Shown: positions 7,303 through 9,404 of the stretch, in pieces
Layout: the number at the start of each line of letters is the position of its first letter
Position numbering within the stretch: position 1 is the stretch's first letter
DNA from: OMOG01 sp041485845
GTDB taxonomy: Bacteria; Acidobacteriota; Terriglobia; Bryobacterales; Bryobacteraceae
Direction: 5' to 3'
Assembly (NCBI GenBank): GCA_041485845.1
Contig: JBGPKH010000344.1
Coordinates: forward strand, 1 to 9,404
Length of the DNA stretch: 9,404 bases
Translations under genes and position numbers: made by a program
Notes under the pieces: generated by a model
The model's input: only the letters and a program-made list of their open reading frames with translations
What the model was told of the DNA's origin: nothing
The model's database searches: none

Positions 7303-7425
7303 CTGGACGCGAGCCGCGTTCACGCCGCCCTGGCCCTCGACCACCGTCAGAAGGGACTCCTTTGGCACAGCATTTACGCAGTGGATTTCGACGGCGTGTA
7401 TACATTCCGCAACGTCAGCCAGCGG
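7303..7425 (+). pseudogene. Possible relic of a membrane-protein gene (CreD-like guess)
   Basis: A plus-strand frame reads LALDHRQKGLLW (7330-7365) and then DFDGVYTFRN (7384-7413). This resembles, from memory, a conserved strand-turn segment of large inner-membrane proteins related to CreD, where an RQKGLLWY...Y.V.F.G.Y.FRN pattern occurs. Most third codon positions in this short stretch are G or C, as in the neighbouring genes. There is no credible start or continuation: upstream is not protein-like, and downstream the frame runs into the antisense of the 60-residue gene. If real, only about 40 codons survive. The family name is a tentative recollection and the whole call may be wrong. Confidence 0.25.
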
Positions 7426-7441
7426 CATAGGGGACGGCGCC

Positions 7442-7624
7442 CTACAACCACCCCCGCTTTACCAGCACCACAAACGCCGCCACCAGCGCGACAGCGGTCA
7501 CGCAAGTGCCCGCCACCATGTATTCGAACGGCTGGTGCGCCGAAAGCACCCGCCTTAACAAGGCCAGGAGAATCGCCGTCAGCACTACCACGGCGCCAAG
7601 GAAGTAAACCCGTTGTTTGCTCAA
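7442..7624 (-). CDS. Small two-TM membrane protein, 60 residues
   Basis: No family recognised. Two hydrophobic helices (about 6-23, YFLGAVVVLTAILLALL from 7, and about 34-55, EYMVAGTCVTAVALVAAFVV) are joined by a short polar loop with two arginines (RR, 24-25), and the protein ends KRGWL. The opposite strand reads as low-complexity Pro/Arg/Thr, so this is the coding strand. TTG 7624 is the only possible start before an in-frame TAA; the ribosome site is poor. It is divergent from the lipoprotein gene, and the two starts lie within about 35-60 bases of each other, so they may share a control region. Confidence 0.6.
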   Translation of the reverse strand: MSKQRVYFLGAVVVLTAILLALLRRVLSAHQPFEYMVAGTCVTAVALVAAFVVLVKRGWL

Positions 7625-7630
7625 TGCTTC

Positions 7631-7668
7631 ATTTTAATTCGGGCGGGCCGGTTACCGATTGGTAAAAT
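7631..7668. promoter_or_regulatory. Divergent control region with a small palindrome
   Basis: The region holds an interrupted palindrome, TTACC-GATT-GGTAA (7652-7665), and two -10-like TAAAAT boxes facing outward (plus 7663-7668, minus 7636-7631). Neither has a good -35 box at the right distance. If the plus box is used, transcription would start near 7675 and the lipoprotein would begin at TTG 7686 or as a leaderless message near GTG 7674. Suggestive only. Confidence 0.3.
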
Positions 7669-8939
7669 GGTGTGTGGGTGCGCAGTTGGGGTCCATAACA
7701 AAGGTTAGCCTGGCGGCCGCACTGGCATTGGTAGCGGCCGGCTGCCGAAATGCCCCGCCGCGCGCGCCCTCCATCGGCGCGGCATACGTCGGTCCCGCCA
7801 CTCTGAAAATCCGCAGCGAGATCCCCTTGCAGTCCCCTGCCGTTGCCACGGTCAGGCACGGCGACCGCCTGGAGATCCTGCAGCGCCGCCGCCGTTTCTT
7901 TCGGGTGCGGACACCCGGCGGCGCCGAGGGATGGACCGATGAACGCCAGTTGCTGGCAGCCGACGACATGGCGTACTTGAAAGACCTCGCGCAGCGGGCG
8001 GCGAAGATGCCCGTGCAGGGACAGGGCGCCACCTACAGCGATCTCAACGTGCATACGCAGCCCGCGCGTCAGTCCCCCAGCTTTATTCAGATCAAGGAGA
8101 AGGAGAAGGTGGATGTGCTGGTGCACGTGAGCATGCCGCGCACCGAGATGGCGCGCAAGCCGCTGCTCCCCCCGCCGCCGAAAAAGCAGAAAGCCGCACC
8201 CAAGAAGACCACCAGCAAGCCGCCCAAGTATCCTCCCCCACCGATGCCGGCGCCGCCTCCTCCTCCCAAGGATTGGCTGGAACTTTCGAAGACCGACCTG
8301 CCTGACGATAGCGCTCCCGCCGAAGACGAAGTCGACGAGAAGCCGGCTCCTTCGGACGATTGGAGCCTGGTGCGGACGGCCAGCGGCCAGTCGGGATGGG
8401 TGCTTACGCGCCGCCTCGTGATGGCCATTCCCGACGAGGTGGCCCAGTATGCCGAAGGGCGCCGCATCGTGTCCTATTTTTCGCTAGGCAAGATTCAGGA
8501 TGACGATCGGAAGAAGGACATCTGGCTCTGGACCACGGTTACCGACGGGCAGCACCCTTACGATTTCGAGAGTTTCCGCGTGTTCATCTGGAGCCTGCGC
8601 CGGCATCGTTACGAGACGGCGCACATCGAGCGCAATCTGAAGGGCTATTCGCCGGTGCTGCTGAAGGACGTCGATTTCTCCACGGGCAAGTACCCCGGCT
8701 TCTCGGTCTGCATGGAGAAGAAGGACGGCCAGCGGTACCGCCGCGAGTATGCGCTGTTGACCAACGTGGTCCGTTTCGCCGGGGAGTACCCGTGCGAGAC
8801 TGCCCCGCCTTTGATCGAGACGCTCAAGGCTCCCACCCCGGCTCCCATTCCCACCTCCGAGCCGCCGCCGGCGGAATCGTTCGCCGAGCGTATCAAGAAG
8901 AGGCTGCACATCCCGACCCGGGGGAAGCCGGGCGGCTAA
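7659..8939 (+). CDS. Lipoprotein with two SH3b-like modules, the second split by a Pro/Lys-rich insert
   Basis: Up to 426 residues. A lipoprotein signal ends at VAAGC with C29 as the lipidated residue (numbering from TTG 7659). That start gives a long n-region; GTG 7674 or TTG 7686 would give a more usual 20-24-residue signal, so 7659 is the outer limit. The first SH3b-like module spans about 45-100 (AVATVRHGDRLEIL at 61-74, GGAEGWTDERQL at 87-98). A second begins near 125 (SDLNVHTQPA, then VDVLVHV at 151-157), is interrupted by about 75 residues of low complexity (K/P-rich 166-204, acidic 215-232), and resumes at DWSLVRTASGQSGWVLTRRL (234-253). The C-terminal part (about 255-385) is a beta-rich domain I do not recognise (DIWLWTTVTDGQHPYDFESF, 287-306); a Pro-rich, basic tail follows. 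Bacterial SH3 modules commonly bind cell-wall peptides; here that is inference. Confidence 0.85.
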   Translation: MVKWCVGAQLGSITKVSLAAALALVAAGCRNAPPRAPSIGAAYVGPATLKIRSEIPLQSPAVATVRHGDRLEILQRRRRFFRVRTPGGAEGWTDERQLLAADDMAYLKDLAQRAAKMPVQGQGATYSDLNVHTQPARQSPSFIQIKEKEKVDVLVHVSMPRTEMARKPLLPPPPKKQKAAPKKTTSKPPKYPPPPMPAPPPPPKDWLELSKTDLPDDSAPAEDEVDEKPAPSDDWSLVRTASGQSGWVLTRRLVMAIPDEVAQYAEGRRIVSYFSLGKIQDDDRKKDIWLWTTVTDGQHPYDFESFRVFIWSLRRHRYETAHIERNLKGYSPVLLKDVDFSTGKYPGFSVCMEKKDGQRYRREYALLTNVVRFAGEYPCETAPPLIETLKAPTPAPIPTSEPPPAESFAERIKKRLHIPTRGKPGG

Positions 8940-8948
8940 ATCAGCCGG

Positions 8949-8980
8949 ATGTCCGTCAGGTGTCACAGTACGACGGACAT
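8949..8980. terminator. Perfect 9-bp hairpin between convergent genes
   Basis: ATGTCCGTC (8949-8957) and GACGGACAT (8972-8980) form a perfect 9-bp inverted repeat around a 14-base loop. It begins nine bases after the lipoprotein stop, and the proposed stop of the minus-strand gene (8965-8963) sits in the loop. It may serve as a two-way transcript end. There is no T-tract on either side, so the terminator role is uncertain. Confidence 0.45.
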
Positions 8981-9314
8981 GCGGGTGCGAACCAGGCCAT
9001 CGCGGGCGGTCTCGACCCGCGATCGCGAGTCTCGGGCGGCCATCTTCGTCGAGGCTCATGGCTTGCAGGCGCTGGAATTCGGCGAGGGCCGTTTGGACGG
9101 ACTTCTCCGCTTTGGCGAAGGCTTGCTCCACGGAGCCGGTGGATTCCGGCTGCGGGGCGGACTCGCGGCGGAGCTGTTCGACGGCGTGCGCCAGTTCCGG
9201 GGCATGGTCCGATTCCATGGGGATGACATCGCCCTCGAACGAGAGGCCGTCGCCGGTGACGGCGTCGGCGGTCCGACGGTACTCCGCGCGCGTGATGCGT
9301 TTGAAATTGGTCAA
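8963..9314 (-). pseudogene. Small hypothetical gene with an apparent frameshift
   Basis: From TTG 9314 the minus strand reads a plausible protein for about 91 residues: FKRITRAEYRRTADAVT (4-20), FEGDVIPMES (26-35), a probably helical Ala/Glu/Gln-rich part (38-85, including EQAFAKAEKSVQTALAEFQ) and then MSLDED. After that the frame turns into Arg/Pro/Gly/His-rich sequence and would run about 450 bases antisense through the lipoprotein gene. A +1 shift near 9043 instead gives AARDSRSRVETARDGLVRTR, then MSVVL and a TGA at 8965-8963, a natural end just before the lipoprotein's own stop. So the intact gene would encode about 117 residues. No family recognised and the ribosome site is poor. It could be a decayed gene, a sequencing error or, less likely, programmed frameshifting. 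Confidence 0.5.
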
Positions 9315-9364
9315 GATGGGTATGTGCTTGACTCAGGTAATGGCTCTGGCAGGCGCTTTGTGGG

Positions 9365-9401
9365 GCGGACCCCCTGGTCCGCAGTCTGGTCCGCAGCGGA
9401 C
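9365..9401. repeat. Palindrome and direct-repeat cluster at the right edge
   Basis: GCGGACC (9365-9371) and GGTCCGC (9376-9382) form a 7-bp stem with a CCCT loop. CTGGTCCGCAG occurs at 9374-9384 and again at 9386-9396, one base apart. The second copy pairs with the following bases as GTCCGC-A-GCGGAC (9389-9401). The cluster probably continues beyond the window. It looks like a palindromic intergenic repeat rather than a terminator, and its hairpin layout resembles that at 4019-4040. Confidence 0.65.
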
Positions 9402-9404
9402 GCC

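Larger units (their letters stand above)
7113..7441. other. Gene-poor stretch upstream of the CE15 gene
   Basis: No intact gene. It contains a perfect 10-bp tandem duplication (7234-7253), a run of GGCCGG-type repeats near 7183-7200 and a possible plus-strand gene relic (7303-7425). A minus-strand frame opening at ATG 7428 stays open here for about 105 codons and then runs on out of frame through the CE15 gene. I do not call it, because it resembles no family I know and its continuation is a shadow. No clear CE15 promoter was found. Confidence 0.5.

Noticed and set aside
7630..7632. Three-codon leader ORF (ATG AAG CAT TGA) overlapping the TTG start of the 60-residue gene on the minus strand
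   Set aside because: Overlap by TTGA is suggestive of coupling, but there is no ribosome site before it and such short frames arise by chance.
8170..8280. Repetitive-looking C-rich DNA that might be a repeat array
   Set aside because: It is codon-level low complexity from the Pro/Lys-rich part of the lipoprotein, without regular repeat units or spacers.
8484..8962. Extension of the small minus-strand gene through the lipoprotein gene
   Set aside because: Composition becomes Arg/Pro/Gly-rich and it lies antisense to well-supported coding sequence; a frameshift near 9043 gives a natural stop instead.
8792..9226. 144-codon plus-strand frame across the lipoprotein 3' end and beyond
   Set aside because: Arg/Gly/His-rich, starts inside the lipoprotein gene in another frame and matches no family I know.

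Overview
This is GC-rich bacterial chromosomal DNA. The gene content suggests an acidobacterium of the Solibacter/Bryobacter type. The clues are a Ser/Thr kinase with the short conserved N-terminal segment common in that phylum, a bacterial CE15 glucuronoyl esterase, an active/inactive M16 peptidase pair, an ECF sigma factor set and several lineage-specific small proteins. The taxonomic call is inference; no rRNA or other marker gene is present. I see no tRNA, rRNA, CRISPR array, transposase or phage module.

Layout, left to right. (1) 1-874, minus: the N-terminal 291 codons of a protein kinase that runs off the left edge, with a plausible sigma70 promoter at 912-940. (2) 875-1203: a divergent intergenic region with short 10-bp repeats. 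(3) 1204-4019, plus: two exported M16 zinc-peptidase-family proteins, translationally coupled by a GTGA overlap. The first keeps the zinc site and the second has lost it, so they probably work as a heterodimer. A perfect hairpin sits on the stop codon of the second. (4) 4106-5762, plus: a compact four-gene unit with a three-TM membrane protein (TTG start), an ECF sigma factor, a 70-residue single-TM protein and an adenosine-specific kinase family protein (PF04008). The first three overlap by 4 and 8 bases and the fourth follows after 7 bases. (5) 5811-7112, minus: an exported CE15 esterase, convergent to that unit. (6) 7113-7441: no intact gene, but a perfect 10-bp tandem duplication and what may be a small relic of a membrane-protein gene. 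(7) 7442-7624, minus: a 60-residue two-TM protein, divergent from (8) 7659-8939, plus: a lipoprotein with two SH3b-like modules, the second apparently split by a long Pro/Lys-rich insertion. (9) 8963-9314, minus: a small hypothetical gene that only makes sense with a frameshift near 9043; it is convergent with the lipoprotein across a perfect 9-bp hairpin. (10) 9365-9404: a cluster of palindromes and direct repeats cut by the window edge.

Much of the content is envelope-facing: secreted peptidases, an esterase, a lipoprotein and small membrane proteins, together with two regulators (kinase and sigma factor). I do not see a clearly new defence or mobile system. The points most worth a second look are the sigma-factor unit that carries an adenosine-binding protein but no recognisable anti-sigma factor, the split SH3 lipoprotein, the frameshifted small gene, and the palindromic intergenic repeats.
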